64,000 nt of DNA from JBEKTW01 sp049515655 (GCA_049515655.1 JBEKTW010000004.1:117185-181184); one strand, 5' to 3'. Positions 42,479 to 51,148 are shown, counted from the first letter of the stretch. Numbers and translations are program-made. Notes: generated from the letters alone by a model not told the origin.

Positions 42479-43897
42479 TCAGGAATTCTTGTTGTACTCT
42501 ACCTCGAAACGTTCGCCGGTAATCGACTCATCGAGAAATGTTCCCGTGTCGACGTTCATCCAGCGTTCATTGATCCTGCGGCGGCAGATGCGGTGAATGT
42601 TCAGTAGATTCCGCGTGGAGATGTTGTCCGTCGTGCTGTTCTTGCCGCCGGAGCCGCAGCTCAGCGTGAATGACGGCGGGAGAGAATTGTAGATTCCCCC
42701 GAGCGCGCCATGCGTTGACGGCGTGTTGACCAGGAGGCGGGCCACGTCGAGGGTGCGGGAAAAATACTCGATGCGCTCAGGTTTGTTCGAATAAATAACG
42801 GCGGTGTGCCCGATGCCGCCAAACCGTATGATCTCTTTGCATCGCTCCATGCCCGCCTCGAAATCCTCCTCGATGTAAAATGCCAGGATGGGCGCAAGTA
42901 GTTCCGCCGATAGCGGACAAGCGCGGGAGACTTTATCGACGATTCCTACGAGAACAGTCGTGCCCTCAGGTACGGTGAAACCCGCCTTCTCGGCGATGAG
43001 CTCCACCGGCTGCCCGACGATGGCAGCCGTCATGACACCGCGCTCGGCATCGTACGCAATCCGTCCAATCTTCTCGATCTCCTCGGGCGTCATAAAGTAC
43101 GCTTTCTGGCGCTTGAACTCGTCAATGATCTTGTTCGCCATGGTTCGTTTGATGACCACCGCTTGCTCACTGGCGCAAATCGAACCGTTATCAAACATCT
43201 TCGAGAGGAGAATGCTCTGCACGGCGAAGGGAATATCGGCGCTGGCTCCGATATAGACCGGCACGTTCCCGGATCCGATGCCGATCGTCGGTGTGCCAGA
43301 GCTGTAGCTCGCCTTGACCAGCTCGCCGGTTCCCGTTGCAAGGATGAGCGCCAGACCGCGGTGGCCCATGATCTCCTTCGTTTTCATGGTGTTGGGCTTG
43401 GCCAGCCACTGGATGCAGTCCTCCGGAGCGCCGGCATTGAGCGCCGCTTCGTAGCAAACGCGCGCCGTCTCCGCCACGCAATTCTTTGCCATCGGGTTGC
43501 CGCTGATGATCACCGGATTCCGCGTCTTCATCGTGATCAGGACCTTGAAGATGGTGGTCGAAGTCGGGTTGGTAACGGGCACAAGCGCGAGAATTGGTCC
43601 AAGCTGTTGTGCCAGTTCTATGATTCCGGAGACAGGGTCTTCCGAGATCACTCCGACCGTTTTCTGGTTCTTGATGTGGTCGTAGACAAGCTGACTGGCG
43701 ATGACATTCTTCATGACTTTGTGCTGCCAGACGCCGAGGTTGGTTTCCTCGGCAGCCATTTTTGCAAGCCGGACACGATTGTCCATTGCGGCGAGATAGA
43801 CCGCGCGGACGATCGTATCGACCTGCTCTTGGTTGAACTCGCGAAACTTGCCCGCCGCCTGCTTTGCCCGCCGGACAATATCATCTACTGTTGCCAT
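42479..43897 (-). CDS. Acylating acetaldehyde dehydrogenase (EutE/AdhE-N type)
   Basis: CoA-dependent aldehyde dehydrogenase, 472 residues, converting an aldehyde plus CoA and NAD(P) to acyl-CoA. The catalytic cysteine is in DNGSICASEQAVV near residue 241. GPILALVPVTNPTST, GTGELVKASYSSGTPTIG and GVGxGNVP-like IGSGNVPVYI are typical of the acetylating branch, as is the C-terminal THGALGGIYNSLPPS. It could work in ethanol or acetate metabolism; the zinc alcohol dehydrogenase at 28922 could supply the partner step, though it is distant. It is downstream of mqnC by 71 bases and may be read through from it. Substrate range is open, including sulfoacetaldehyde. Confidence 0.88.
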   Translation of the reverse strand: MATVDDIVRRAKQAAGKFREFNQEQVDTIVRAVYLAAMDNRVRLAKMAAEETNLGVWQHKVMKNVIASQLVYDHIKNQKTVGVISEDPVSGIIELAQQLGPILALVPVTNPTSTTIFKVLITMKTRNPVIISGNPMAKNCVAETARVCYEAALNAGAPEDCIQWLAKPNTMKTKEIMGHRGLALILATGTGELVKASYSSGTPTIGIGSGNVPVYIGASADIPFAVQSILLSKMFDNGSICASEQAVVIKRTMANKIIDEFKRQKAYFMTPEEIEKIGRIAYDAERGVMTAAIVGQPVELIAEKAGFTVPEGTTVLVGIVDKVSRACPLSAELLAPILAFYIEEDFEAGMERCKEIIRFGGIGHTAVIYSNKPERIEYFSRTLDVARLLVNTPSTHGALGGIYNSLPPSFTLSCGSGGKNSTTDNISTRNLLNIHRICRRRINERWMNVDTGTFLDESITGERFEVEYNKNS

Positions 43898-43968
43898 ACG
43901 TGTGCCTTACTGGAAAGACGTGTTACGGTGTGGGGAATGTGTAAGCTGTTCTTGGACTCTGATTACCG

Positions 43969-45063
43969 TCAGGCAGCTTGTGCTTGTTCGTACACTTTCA
44001 ATGTCTGGTAGAGCGTAGTCCGCTGGGCCGGAGTGAAGCCCGCATCCCGGATCAATTGGATCACTTCATCCGTATTCGTCTTGTTGACGAAGTTCGCGGC
44101 GGCGTGAACATTTTCCTCGAATAGTGTTCCCCCGAAATCATCGCCTCCGAAATGAAGGGCAATCTGCCCCGTCTTCTTGCCTTCCGAAAACCAGGATGCC
44201 TGAATGTGGTCGAAGTTGTCGAGATAAATCCGGGACACGGCGATCATCTGTAGGTACCGGACGGGAGTCGCATAGTGAGGAATGATCTTTTCGAGCGGCG
44301 TGTTGCCCGGCTTGAAGCTCCACGGCACGAATGCCGTGAATCCCCCGTGCTCATCCTGAAGTTGTCGAATACTCTCAAGATGTTCGATGACATCCTCGTC
44401 CGTTTCGAGATGACCGTACATCATCGTCGCCGTCGTCTTGTAGCCGATCCTGTGCGCTTCGCGCATGACATTGAGCCAATCGACGCTTGTGCCTTTGAGG
44501 TGGCTGATCTTTTTCTTCACGCGGTCGGAGAGAATTTCCGCTCCGCCGCCCGGAAGTGTCCGCTGTCCGGCATCCCACAATCGTCGCAGTACTTCTTGAA
44601 TCGTGAAACCTGAAACTTGAGACATGCCAATGATTTCCGATGTCGACCAGAAATGCGGCATCACTTCCGGCACTTCCTTCACCGTCCGCTCGACCATTTC
44701 AACATAGTACTCGAATGGAAGGGACGGGTGTACACCGCCCTGCAGGAGCACGGTGGTCACTCCGTGTCGCGCAGCTTCTTTGAAATTCTGAATCATCTGG
44801 TCGACGCTGTATGTGTACTCGCCTTTCTCGCCGGGATGGCGGTAGAACGCGCAGAAGATGCAGTCGATGTTGCAAACGTTGGAGTAATTCGGGTTTGTGT
44901 CGACGACAAACGTGACGCGTTGCTCGGGATTCTTGCGAAAGCGGATTTCCGTCGCGAGCTCCCCGAGGTCAAGGAGTTCCGCTTTTTGAAGAAGGGCTAA
45001 ACCTTCAGCGGGCGTGATGCGTACGTTCTTTCTGACTTTTTCGATAATGGTTGAGAGTGACAT
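43969..45063 (-). CDS. mqnC: Cyclic dehypoxanthinyl futalosine synthase (MqnC)
   Basis: Radical SAM enzyme of the futalosine route that forms the spiro-cyclic intermediate from dehypoxanthine futalosine. The iron-sulfur motif CNIDCIFCAFYR (CxxxCxxC) lies near residue 66, preceded by VVDTNPNYSNV. Other family blocks are LLQGGVHPSLPFEYY, LPGGGAEILSDRVK, TATMMYGHLET and FVPWSFKPGNT. 364 residues is normal. It is separated from the mqnE-mqnA fusion only by a toxin-antitoxin pair. Confidence 0.95.
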   Translation of the reverse strand: MSLSTIIEKVRKNVRITPAEGLALLQKAELLDLGELATEIRFRKNPEQRVTFVVDTNPNYSNVCNIDCIFCAFYRHPGEKGEYTYSVDQMIQNFKEAARHGVTTVLLQGGVHPSLPFEYYVEMVERTVKEVPEVMPHFWSTSEIIGMSQVSGFTIQEVLRRLWDAGQRTLPGGGAEILSDRVKKKISHLKGTSVDWLNVMREAHRIGYKTTATMMYGHLETDEDVIEHLESIRQLQDEHGGFTAFVPWSFKPGNTPLEKIIPHYATPVRYLQMIAVSRIYLDNFDHIQASWFSEGKKTGQIALHFGGDDFGGTLFEENVHAAANFVNKTNTDEVIQLIRDAGFTPAQRTTLYQTLKVYEQAQAA

Positions 45064-45080
45064 GTTTGCTTTTGCTGCCT

Positions 45081-45344
45081 TCAGAGCTTTCGATAAACAT
45101 CTTTTCGATGCTTGACCATTTCTATAATTATTGTTTTCTCATGTGTGTCGAGTGAATAGACAATTCGGTAATCCCTTACTCGAATTCTGTATACATCTTC
45201 TCCCCCAAGTTTCTTACTCCCGGATGGAAACGGATTGAGCGAAAGAGAATCAATGTGAGCCGCTATTCGGTTCACATATTGTTGGGGGACTTTCCGAATT
45301 TCCCTTTCAAACGATGCTCTATACTTTATTCGAAAGGATCCCAT
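45081..45344 (-). CDS. RelE/ParE-type toxin
   Basis: 87 residues with the RelE fold pattern: FRIKYRASFEREIRKVPQQ, LSLNPFPSGSKKLGGEDVYR, IRVRDYRIVYSLD, then EMVKHRKDVYRKL at the end. RelE toxins cleave mRNA in the ribosome. The ending H-R-x-x-V-Y is typical for RelE rather than ParE. It overlaps the antitoxin by 26 bases and lies 17 bases before mqnC, inside the menaquinone gene cluster. Confidence 0.88.
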   Translation of the reverse strand: MGSFRIKYRASFEREIRKVPQQYVNRIAAHIDSLSLNPFPSGSKKLGGEDVYRIRVRDYRIVYSLDTHEKTIIIEMVKHRKDVYRKL

Positions 45345-45531
45345 CCTTTTTCAGCTTCTTTTTCAAATCTTCCCAATCGTAGGTGGGTTCTGTTTTACGA
45401 GAAGCGGCTATTGCAAGATCCCGTAAATCTTCCAACAGTTCTTCATACTTTTCAATGGGAAGAATAACAGCCGTTCTCTTTCCTTTCTTATCAACGACGT
45501 ATGTTACGGTTGGTTCTTTTGCCCTACTCAT
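45319..45531 (-). CDS. RelB/Phd-like antitoxin
   Basis: 70 residues: a short N-terminal DNA-binding part (TVTYVVDKKGKRTAVILPIE) and a charged helical tail (LLEDLRDLAIAASRK) that would wrap the toxin. It starts 9 bases after the mqnE-mqnA stop, so it is cotranscribed with that gene or has its own promoter inside it. Confidence 0.82.
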   Translation of the reverse strand: MSRAKEPTVTYVVDKKGKRTAVILPIEKYEELLEDLRDLAIAASRKTEPTYDWEDLKKKLKKDGILSNKV

Positions 45532-45540
45532 TGTGTACTC

Positions 45541-47403
45541 CTACTTGATGCCAATGGTTTGTACCTCCTCCACCAATTTCCTGAATTCCCTCATCGCTTC
45601 GTGTTCACGCTCGCCGAGGCGGTAATTGAATCCTTCGAGGTATTCTTCTACCTCACCGACAGTCAAACCAATGCGCCTGCCGGTGAGTTCCCCGATTTCT
45701 CCGAGGCAACCGTCGGATTTGTTGAGCGACCGTTCGATTATCTCGCCGAGATCCCTCTTCGTTTCAGTCGGGAGGGATTTCTTCACCGCCCACACTGCAA
45801 AAACGAACGGGAGTTTCTTCCAATCGTACCACTCTTTTGCCAGGTCATAAATGATCTCAAAGCCTTCAAGCCCGTACTTGTTGCGATAGAGGGCTTCGTC
45901 GCCGATCAGCAGCACGGCGTCGTACTTCGCATAGTGATTGACCCCGGCGTGGAGACGTTCGAAGGTTGCCGTTACTCCGTACCTCTTCTCGAGCAGCACC
46001 TGCAGCAACCGAACGGACGTTGCCGTGTCGTCGATAATGCCGACGAGTTTCCCTTCGAGGTCGCGCCAGCCGTGATTCGAAAAGAGCATCACGCTTTTCA
46101 CCTGGTCGCGCGTGGTAATGCCCCAGTTCAACAGCTCGAGCTGAGCATCCTGCTTGAAATAATCCATCAACGAGAAAAGACCGGCGTCGAGCTGGCCTTT
46201 TTCGCACAACAATCCCATTCGTCTCGGGCTGACAGGGAGGATCTTAAATTCGCCTTTTTCGAAATGATGATAGAACGGAACGGAATTGAGATACGGGATC
46301 TTCGCGACCACGTGATCCGTCCAGACATTGATAGGATTATAATAGATGTCCCGCTCGACAGGAATCTTTCCAGCATCTCTGATGATCTTTACGATCTGGT
46401 CTCTCGCAAGCTTCATCGGACTGATGGCGCCCGCATCGTGGGCGATGTGCTCCTCGCCGACGGTGCCGTCCATATCATCCGCACCGAAGTTAAGGGCAAC
46501 CGATGCGACTTCTTCCGTCAGCATGACCCAGTAGGCCTTGATGTGCGGGAAGTTGTCGAGCATCAGGCGCGAAACGGCAATGGTCTTCAGGTCGTCGATC
46601 GCCGACGTGAATTGTGACCGCGCCTTTATTCCCGTATCGCCGGGTTGAAATGCGAGCGGAATGAAACTGAGAAATCCGCCCGTCTCGTCCTGCAGCTCAC
46701 GCAACAGCTTGAAGTGGAGAAGGCGTTCTTCAATCGTCTCGATATGCCCATATAATAGAGTAGCGTTGGTCGGGATGCCCATTTTGTGAGCGATGCGATG
46801 AATGTCGAGCCAGCGCTTTGCGCCGATTTTCTGATTGAAGAGCAAGCGCCGCACGCGCTCGGAGAAAACCTCCGCTCCGCCGCCGGGCATCGTGCACAAG
46901 CCCGCATCTTTCAGCTGGCGCAGAACCTCCTCGACGGACATCCTGAACTTCTTTGCAAAGAAGTCGATTTCGACTGCCGTATATGCCTTGATGTCGATGT
47001 CAGGGAAATGCCGCTTGATCTCCTTCAACATGTTCACATAGTAATCCCAGCCGAGATGGGCCGGCATTCCGCCCGTGATGTGGACTTCGTTTAGGTCGGT
47101 AGTAAGCTTCGAAAGGATTTCCCCGATGCTCATTTCATAGGCGTCGGGCCTGCCCGGTTTTGTGGCGAAGTCGCAGAACTTGCAGGAGAGGACGCAGACG
47201 TTCGTCGGCTCGATCTTGCGGTTGAGGACGTAATACACAGCATCCCCGCTTTTCTGCTGCTGGGCGAAATGCGCCATCTTGCCGAGGGAGATGAAGTCCG
47301 CAGTGTTGTACAACGCCATGCCGTCATCGAGCGAGAGGCGCTCACCGTGTTGGATTTTCTCCCAGATGGGAGTAAGCAATTTATCTCTGAAGTTAATTGT
47401 CAT
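45541..47403 (-). CDS. Fused aminofutalosine synthase and chorismate dehydratase (MqnE-MqnA)
   Basis: One polypeptide of 620 residues with two enzymes. Residues about 1-355 are MqnE: radical SAM motif CVLSCKFCDFA near residue 70, HITGGMPAHLGWDYYVNMLK, MPGGGAEVFSERVR, NATLLYGHIET. It joins 3-(1-carboxyvinyloxy)benzoate and SAM to aminofutalosine. Residues about 365-620 are MqnA, the periplasmic-binding-like chorismate dehydratase: AKIPYLNSVPFYHHFE, SVMLFSNHGW, DDTATSVRLLQVLL, DAVLLIGDEALY, and the C-terminal EYLEGFNYRLGE. MqnA makes the substrate of MqnE, so the fusion joins consecutive steps. The two are normally separate proteins. I start at ATG 47403 (MTINFRDKL); a TTG at 47424 is the alternative. 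No strong ribosome-binding site is seen. Confidence 0.92.
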   Translation of the reverse strand: MTINFRDKLLTPIWEKIQHGERLSLDDGMALYNTADFISLGKMAHFAQQQKSGDAVYYVLNRKIEPTNVCVLSCKFCDFATKPGRPDAYEMSIGEILSKLTTDLNEVHITGGMPAHLGWDYYVNMLKEIKRHFPDIDIKAYTAVEIDFFAKKFRMSVEEVLRQLKDAGLCTMPGGGAEVFSERVRRLLFNQKIGAKRWLDIHRIAHKMGIPTNATLLYGHIETIEERLLHFKLLRELQDETGGFLSFIPLAFQPGDTGIKARSQFTSAIDDLKTIAVSRLMLDNFPHIKAYWVMLTEEVASVALNFGADDMDGTVGEEHIAHDAGAISPMKLARDQIVKIIRDAGKIPVERDIYYNPINVWTDHVVAKIPYLNSVPFYHHFEKGEFKILPVSPRRMGLLCEKGQLDAGLFSLMDYFKQDAQLELLNWGITTRDQVKSVMLFSNHGWRDLEGKLVGIIDDTATSVRLLQVLLEKRYGVTATFERLHAGVNHYAKYDAVLLIGDEALYRNKYGLEGFEIIYDLAKEWYDWKKLPFVFAVWAVKKSLPTETKRDLGEIIERSLNKSDGCLGEIGELTGRRIGLTVGEVEEYLEGFNYRLGEREHEAMREFRKLVEEVQTIGIK

Positions 47404-47442
47404 TCGTTTACTGATGAAAAACAAAGAGTAATTTCAACCCCG

Positions 47443-47581
47443 GAACTCACCCCCGCCTGCCCAAAGCACAGCTTTGGTGCGGCGGGCAGGCCGTAGTCCC
47501 TCTCTAAAGTTTAGAGAGGGACGTAATTCCATCGGCCCGCGCTCCCTTCTCTAATTTTAGAGAAGGGCTGGGGATGAGTTC
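47443..47581. repeat. Nested hairpin element (CCCTCTCTAAA type)
   Basis: Part of the 348-base gap 47404-47751. Outer arms GAACTCACCCCC (from 47443) and GGGGATGAGTTC (to 47581) enclose three hairpins: GCCTGCC/GGCAGGC with inner CAAAGC/GCTTTG (47455-47491); a perfect 13-base stem GTCCCTCTCTAAA/TTTAGAGAGGGAC (47496-47522); and CCCTTCTCTAA/TTAGAGAAGGG (47544-47567). It looks like a composite REP-like or miniature element. No U-run follows. Confidence 0.75.
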
Positions 47582-47679
47582 GTGTGTTCCATGGAAGTTC
47601 ATTGTCATTCCATGTACTGAACGAGAAATTCGAAATTCTAGTTTCTATCCTTTTCTTTATTTTTGACCCCATGCGGATT

Positions 47680-47747
47680 CCTTTGCGCCCTTTGCGTTTA
47701 AAATCTTTTAACGCAGAGAACGCAAAGACCTCGCAAAGGACGCAAGG
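47680..47747. repeat. CCTTTGCGCCCTTTGCG inverted word repeat
   Basis: CCTTTGCGCCCTTTGCGTTT, a short AAAATCTTT centre, then AACGCAGAGAACGCAAAGAC and CTCGCAAAGGACGCAAGG. The two halves are imperfect reverse complements. It ends 4 bases before the stop of the UbiD-type gene. A half-element of the same kind lies at 37009-37047. Confidence 0.65.
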
Positions 47748-47751
47748 CGAA

Positions 47752-49578
47752 TCAGGGCTTCCAGATTCTCTCCCACTTCTCGTCGACTTTTTTCACGATT
47801 TCTTCTGGCATGGTAAGGGGCTCCGGGTAGCCAGGCTTCCAGGTGGCGTCGATGCCCATCACTCCTTTATACACAGGGGAAATCCCGACGAGCTTGTTTT
47901 CGGTGAAAATCACATCCCTTTCGCAGTCGAAGCGGGTAAAGACTCCCCAAATATAACTTTCCCTGTCATGAATATCCACATCGGGGGAGACGAGAGCGAG
48001 CAGTTTCAGTTGTGCAAGTTCTGGAAGAGATATTAATTTTTGGAGCAATTGTGTTCTATCGGTTGGTTCGAGGTTCGAGGTTTGAGGATTGAGATTTGAA
48101 ACAGTAGAATTTACTTTTACAAGGAGCAGAATGTTCTCGACAAGATTTGTTTCGAGAATTCTCCGGTCGAAACTCGGGAGCTTTGAGCAAAAATCTTTGA
48201 GTTGTTCTTCTTGACTCGAACCCCTAACCCCTAACCCCAAACCCCTCTCGGGCTTTTTCGTGGCGTCGAGTATCATCTTGCTTCCCAGATTCATCCTGTA
48301 ACTTGTGAAGTCGAGCGTATCGAGCGGTACCCTTGGGATCATGATGAAATCGTAATGCGGGTCGAAGTTGTCCCCGATTTCCTTCAGCACCGCGTGCCAG
48401 TCGCGCACATCGACTCCGGCAGAAACGGTGACCATGCATTTCGTCAGCGAGAGCTGGTCGGTTCCCATCAGTCCGAGGGCGGCTTTCATCGCTTCCTTCT
48501 GATACCGCTGCTCGATCGCGACCGCGAGTAGATTATGAAATCCGGCCTCGTAGTATGCCCAGAGATTCCGTACTTCCTTGTGAATGAGTTTCACGAGCGG
48601 TCCGAGCATCTGCTGCGTCGCATCGCCGAGAAATTTATCTTCCATCGGCGGCTTACCGACGACGATGGCAGGGTACACAGGATTACGACGGTGCGTCATG
48701 GCCTTGATGTGGAAGACGGGGAATTCGGCGGCGGCCGAGTAGTGACCGAAATGGTCGCCGAACGGTCCTTCTATCCTTCGCTCCTTTGCCGGAACGATGC
48801 CTTCCAGAATAAATTCAGCGGAAGCCGGAACGCCGAGAGAAATTGTTTTTCCCTTTACGAACTCGACACGTTTGTTCTGAAGATAACCCGCGAACATCGC
48901 CTCATCGATTCCTTCCGGCAGCGGAGCAACGGTTGCCAGGAGCAATGCCGGGTCGGTCCCGAGCGCCACGGCAAGCTCGAACTCTTTTCCCTGCTTTTCG
49001 GCCTGATAGAAATGAAACCCGCCGCCCTTCTGAATCTGCCAGTGCATCCCGGTCGTCGACCGGTCGAAAACGTGCATCCGATAAATCCCGATGTTGCGTT
49101 TCCCGTCGCGGGGATCCTGCGTAATGGTCTGCCCGTACGTGATGAATCGCCCGCCGTCTCCGGGCCAGCAAACCTGGACCGGAAGCGCGTCAAGGTCGGC
49201 GTGGCCGACCACCTCCTGAGAAATCCCGGATGAGACGATTCTTGGACGGGCGTTGAGGAATCGTTTGACGATCGTCTTGTTGTCGAGGAGCGCCCGGAAC
49301 GTCGGGGGGAACGCTCGCTCGAGGAATTGAATGAGCTCCGCACCGATCTGGTCGGGATGCCGGCCAAGAACAAGCTCGATGCGTCTCGGGCTGGAGAAGT
49401 GGTTTATGACAAGCGGAAACGTCGAGCCCTTTGGCTGCTCGACCAGGAGAGCGGGCTTGCCTTCTTTGAGTGCGCGCCTGGAAACTTCGGTGAGTTCGAG
49501 GGCCGGGTCTATTTCAACCCGTGTGCGGTGGAGTTCGCCGTTGCGTTCGAGGACCTGAAGATATTCGCGGAGAGCCAC
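47752..49578 (-). CDS. UbiD-family decarboxylase of menaquinone synthesis
   Basis: 608 residues, prenyl-FMN-dependent decarboxylase of the type linked to the futalosine route (often named MqnL or 'menaquinone biosynthesis decarboxylase'), probably acting on the prenylated dihydroxynaphthoate. UbiD signatures: RNIGIYRMHVFD, GGGFHFYQAE, GPFGDHFGHYSAAAEFPVF, HRRNPVYPAIVVG, SAGVDVRDWHAVL. Two segments look inserted, GLGLGVRGSSQ (about 444-455) and VSNLNPQTSNLEPTDRTQ (about 490-507). Their DNA is low-complexity word repeat that keeps the frame. UbiX, which makes the cofactor, is encoded 5 bases upstream, then the prenyltransferase. The order prenyltransferase-UbiX-UbiD follows the pathway. Confidence 0.9.
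   Translation of the reverse strand: MALREYLQVLERNGELHRTRVEIDPALELTEVSRRALKEGKPALLVEQPKGSTFPLVINHFSSPRRIELVLGRHPDQIGAELIQFLERAFPPTFRALLDNKTIVKRFLNARPRIVSSGISQEVVGHADLDALPVQVCWPGDGGRFITYGQTITQDPRDGKRNIGIYRMHVFDRSTTGMHWQIQKGGGFHFYQAEKQGKEFELAVALGTDPALLLATVAPLPEGIDEAMFAGYLQNKRVEFVKGKTISLGVPASAEFILEGIVPAKERRIEGPFGDHFGHYSAAAEFPVFHIKAMTHRRNPVYPAIVVGKPPMEDKFLGDATQQMLGPLVKLIHKEVRNLWAYYEAGFHNLLAVAIEQRYQKEAMKAALGLMGTDQLSLTKCMVTVSAGVDVRDWHAVLKEIGDNFDPHYDFIMIPRVPLDTLDFTSYRMNLGSKMILDATKKPERGLGLGVRGSSQEEQLKDFCSKLPSFDRRILETNLVENILLLVKVNSTVSNLNPQTSNLEPTDRTQLLQKLISLPELAQLKLLALVSPDVDIHDRESYIWGVFTRFDCERDVIFTENKLVGISPVYKGVMGIDATWKPGYPEPLTMPEEIVKKVDEKWERIWKP
48061..48102. repeat. In-frame word repeat inside the UbiD-type gene (1)
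   Basis: GGTTGGTTCGAGGTTCGAGG, then TTTGAGGATTGAGATTTGAA: short varying words like the intergenic repeats, here translated as VSNLNPQTSNLEPTDR-type residues. Confidence 0.7.
48216..48247. repeat. In-frame word repeat inside the UbiD-type gene (2)
   Basis: CTCGAACCCCTAACCCCTAA followed by CCCCAAACCCC, translated on the minus strand as GLGLGVRGSS-type residues. It lies about 115 bases from the other insertion. Confidence 0.7.
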
Positions 49579-49583
49579 ACTTC

Positions 49584-50135
49584 TTACTCCAGCTCCTCGG
49601 CCCGCCAGCCGCGGGATTCCCGCAATCCGAGAACCCCGAGCAGTTTATCGGTGAAGGCGGAGACGTACTCATCCACCGTCTTCGGAACGAAATACAGCGG
49701 TGGGCTCAAAGGCATGATGACCGCACCGTCGCGTGAGAGCTTCGCGCACTGTTCAAGAGAAATCGTGGAAAGCGGTGTTTCCCGGATGCAGAGCACCAGT
49801 TTGAATCGCTCCTTCAAGGCAACCTGTGCCGTACGGGTCATGAGGGTATCGCCGATTCCGGATGAGATTTTTCCGAGCGTTGACGTTGAACAGGGAAGAA
49901 TGACAAAGGCGTCGAACCTGTTGGAGCCGGAAGCAAGCGGCGCGGTCAGATCGTCGTCGGAAAATTGTCGCTTGACGTACGGCAGCAAATCCTTCTCCGA
50001 CAAGCGCATTTCATCCTTCAGCAGAGCTTTTCCCCATCTGCTGACAACGAGGAATTTGTCGGCCGTGCATTTCTTCAGGAAATCCACGGCGTACACTGCG
50101 CCCGATGATCCGGTGATACCGACGACGATTCTCAC
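49584..50135 (-). CDS. ubiX: Flavin prenyltransferase UbiX
   Basis: Makes prenylated FMN from FMN and dimethylallyl phosphate, the cofactor of UbiD enzymes. Typical blocks: VVGITGSSGAVYAVDFL at the start, VVSRWGKAL, FVILPCSTSTLGKISSGIGD and LVLCIRETPLSTISL. 183 residues. The start overlaps the prenyltransferase stop by 4 bases and the decarboxylase gene follows after 5 bases, so the three are tightly coupled. Relatives are sometimes called MqnM. Confidence 0.94.
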   Translation of the reverse strand: MRIVVGITGSSGAVYAVDFLKKCTADKFLVVSRWGKALLKDEMRLSEKDLLPYVKRQFSDDDLTAPLASGSNRFDAFVILPCSTSTLGKISSGIGDTLMTRTAQVALKERFKLVLCIRETPLSTISLEQCAKLSRDGAVIMPLSPPLYFVPKTVDEYVSAFTDKLLGVLGLRESRGWRAEELE

Positions 50136-50965
50136 TTGAGCGCGGCTCCGGTGGCAATCATCGCGAAGACAACGAAGCCAAGTCCGGCATTGATTCTAAA
50201 AAATGCCAATTCGACGTTGGAAGCCTTGTGCTGCTCATACCACAACATCAATCCGGCAAGAAGCAGAAAGGGCAGAGCATACCATGTGCGGATGGTTGTA
50301 AGGAAGAGAAGTGCCAGGCAAAAAAAAGCAGCGATATGAAACAACGCCGACCACAGGAGCGCTTTTCTCTTTCCGAACTCCGATACGAACGAAAAAAGGT
50401 GTGCCTGTCGGTCGAAATCCTCGTCGAGCGTCGCGTAAATAATGTCGAAGCCCACACCCCAGAACACCGTGAAGACACACAACAAGACCGCTGGGAGGAT
50501 GTTTTCGAACGTCGGGGAAGCCGCAAACCATCCACCAAGCGGCGCCATGGACATTCCAAGCCCGACGCCAAAGTGGGCAAGCGGCGTGAACCGCTTCATG
50601 AACGGATAGACGGCGAAAATGATGATAGGAATCGGGGATAGCATCAAACAAAAGGACGAGATCATCGCTGCCGATCCGAAGTACAGGAAACTGCCAATAG
50701 AGAATACGCCGAGCGCCTCCAGGAGTGTCATCCGGCCGCTCGGAAGTTCACGCATTGCCGTGCGCGGATTCCGTCTGTCAATCTCACGGTCGATGATGCG
50801 GTTCAGCGCGAATGCCGCTGTCCGTGCACCAACCGCCGCAAGCAAAACCAGGAACAGAAGATTGGCGGATGGCATTTCACGAACACCGAGCAAAAGGCCC
50901 CCGTAAATAAGAGGCAGAGTGAAAAGCGTATGCTCGATCTTGACAAAACTGAAGTAATTTTTCAC
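50132..50965 (-). CDS. UbiA-type prenyltransferase (MqnP-like)
   Basis: Membrane prenyltransferase of 277 residues with about eight hydrophobic spans. The first Asp-rich motif is NRIIDREID (near residue 57) and the second is DIIYATLDEDFD (near 178). The basic motif RTAMRELPSGRM is typical of UbiA/MenA relatives. In this cluster it should attach the polyprenyl tail to the naphthoate intermediate before or after decarboxylation, as MqnP does. It is the first gene of the minus-strand operon, divergent from the SurA cluster. Confidence 0.9.
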   Translation of the reverse strand: MKNYFSFVKIEHTLFTLPLIYGGLLLGVREMPSANLLFLVLLAAVGARTAAFALNRIIDREIDRRNPRTAMRELPSGRMTLLEALGVFSIGSFLYFGSAAMISSFCLMLSPIPIIIFAVYPFMKRFTPLAHFGVGLGMSMAPLGGWFAASPTFENILPAVLLCVFTVFWGVGFDIIYATLDEDFDRQAHLFSFVSEFGKRKALLWSALFHIAAFFCLALLFLTTIRTWYALPFLLLAGLMLWYEQHKASNVELAFFRINAGLGFVVFAMIATGAALK

Positions 50966-51119
50966 AGAGCGAGTTCTTGGTTAGTAAAATATTCAAAAAT
51001 ATAGACAAAAACCGTATCGGAAACAAGGCAAAGAGAAAAAAGGTAGTGGCTCAGAATGGACCCCGGCATGTTTTGGAATGCACCAGCCTCCTGGAGTTTT
51101 GCCTGTTTTGTTCAAATTG

Positions 51120-51148
51120 TTGAATCTTTCAGGAAATTTGGTTATACT
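51120..51148 (+). promoter_or_regulatory. Probable promoter of the SurA-like cluster
   Basis: TTGAAT (51120-51125), 17-base spacer, TATACT (51143-51148). It would give a leader of about 55 bases before the ATG at 51209. Confidence 0.6.
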
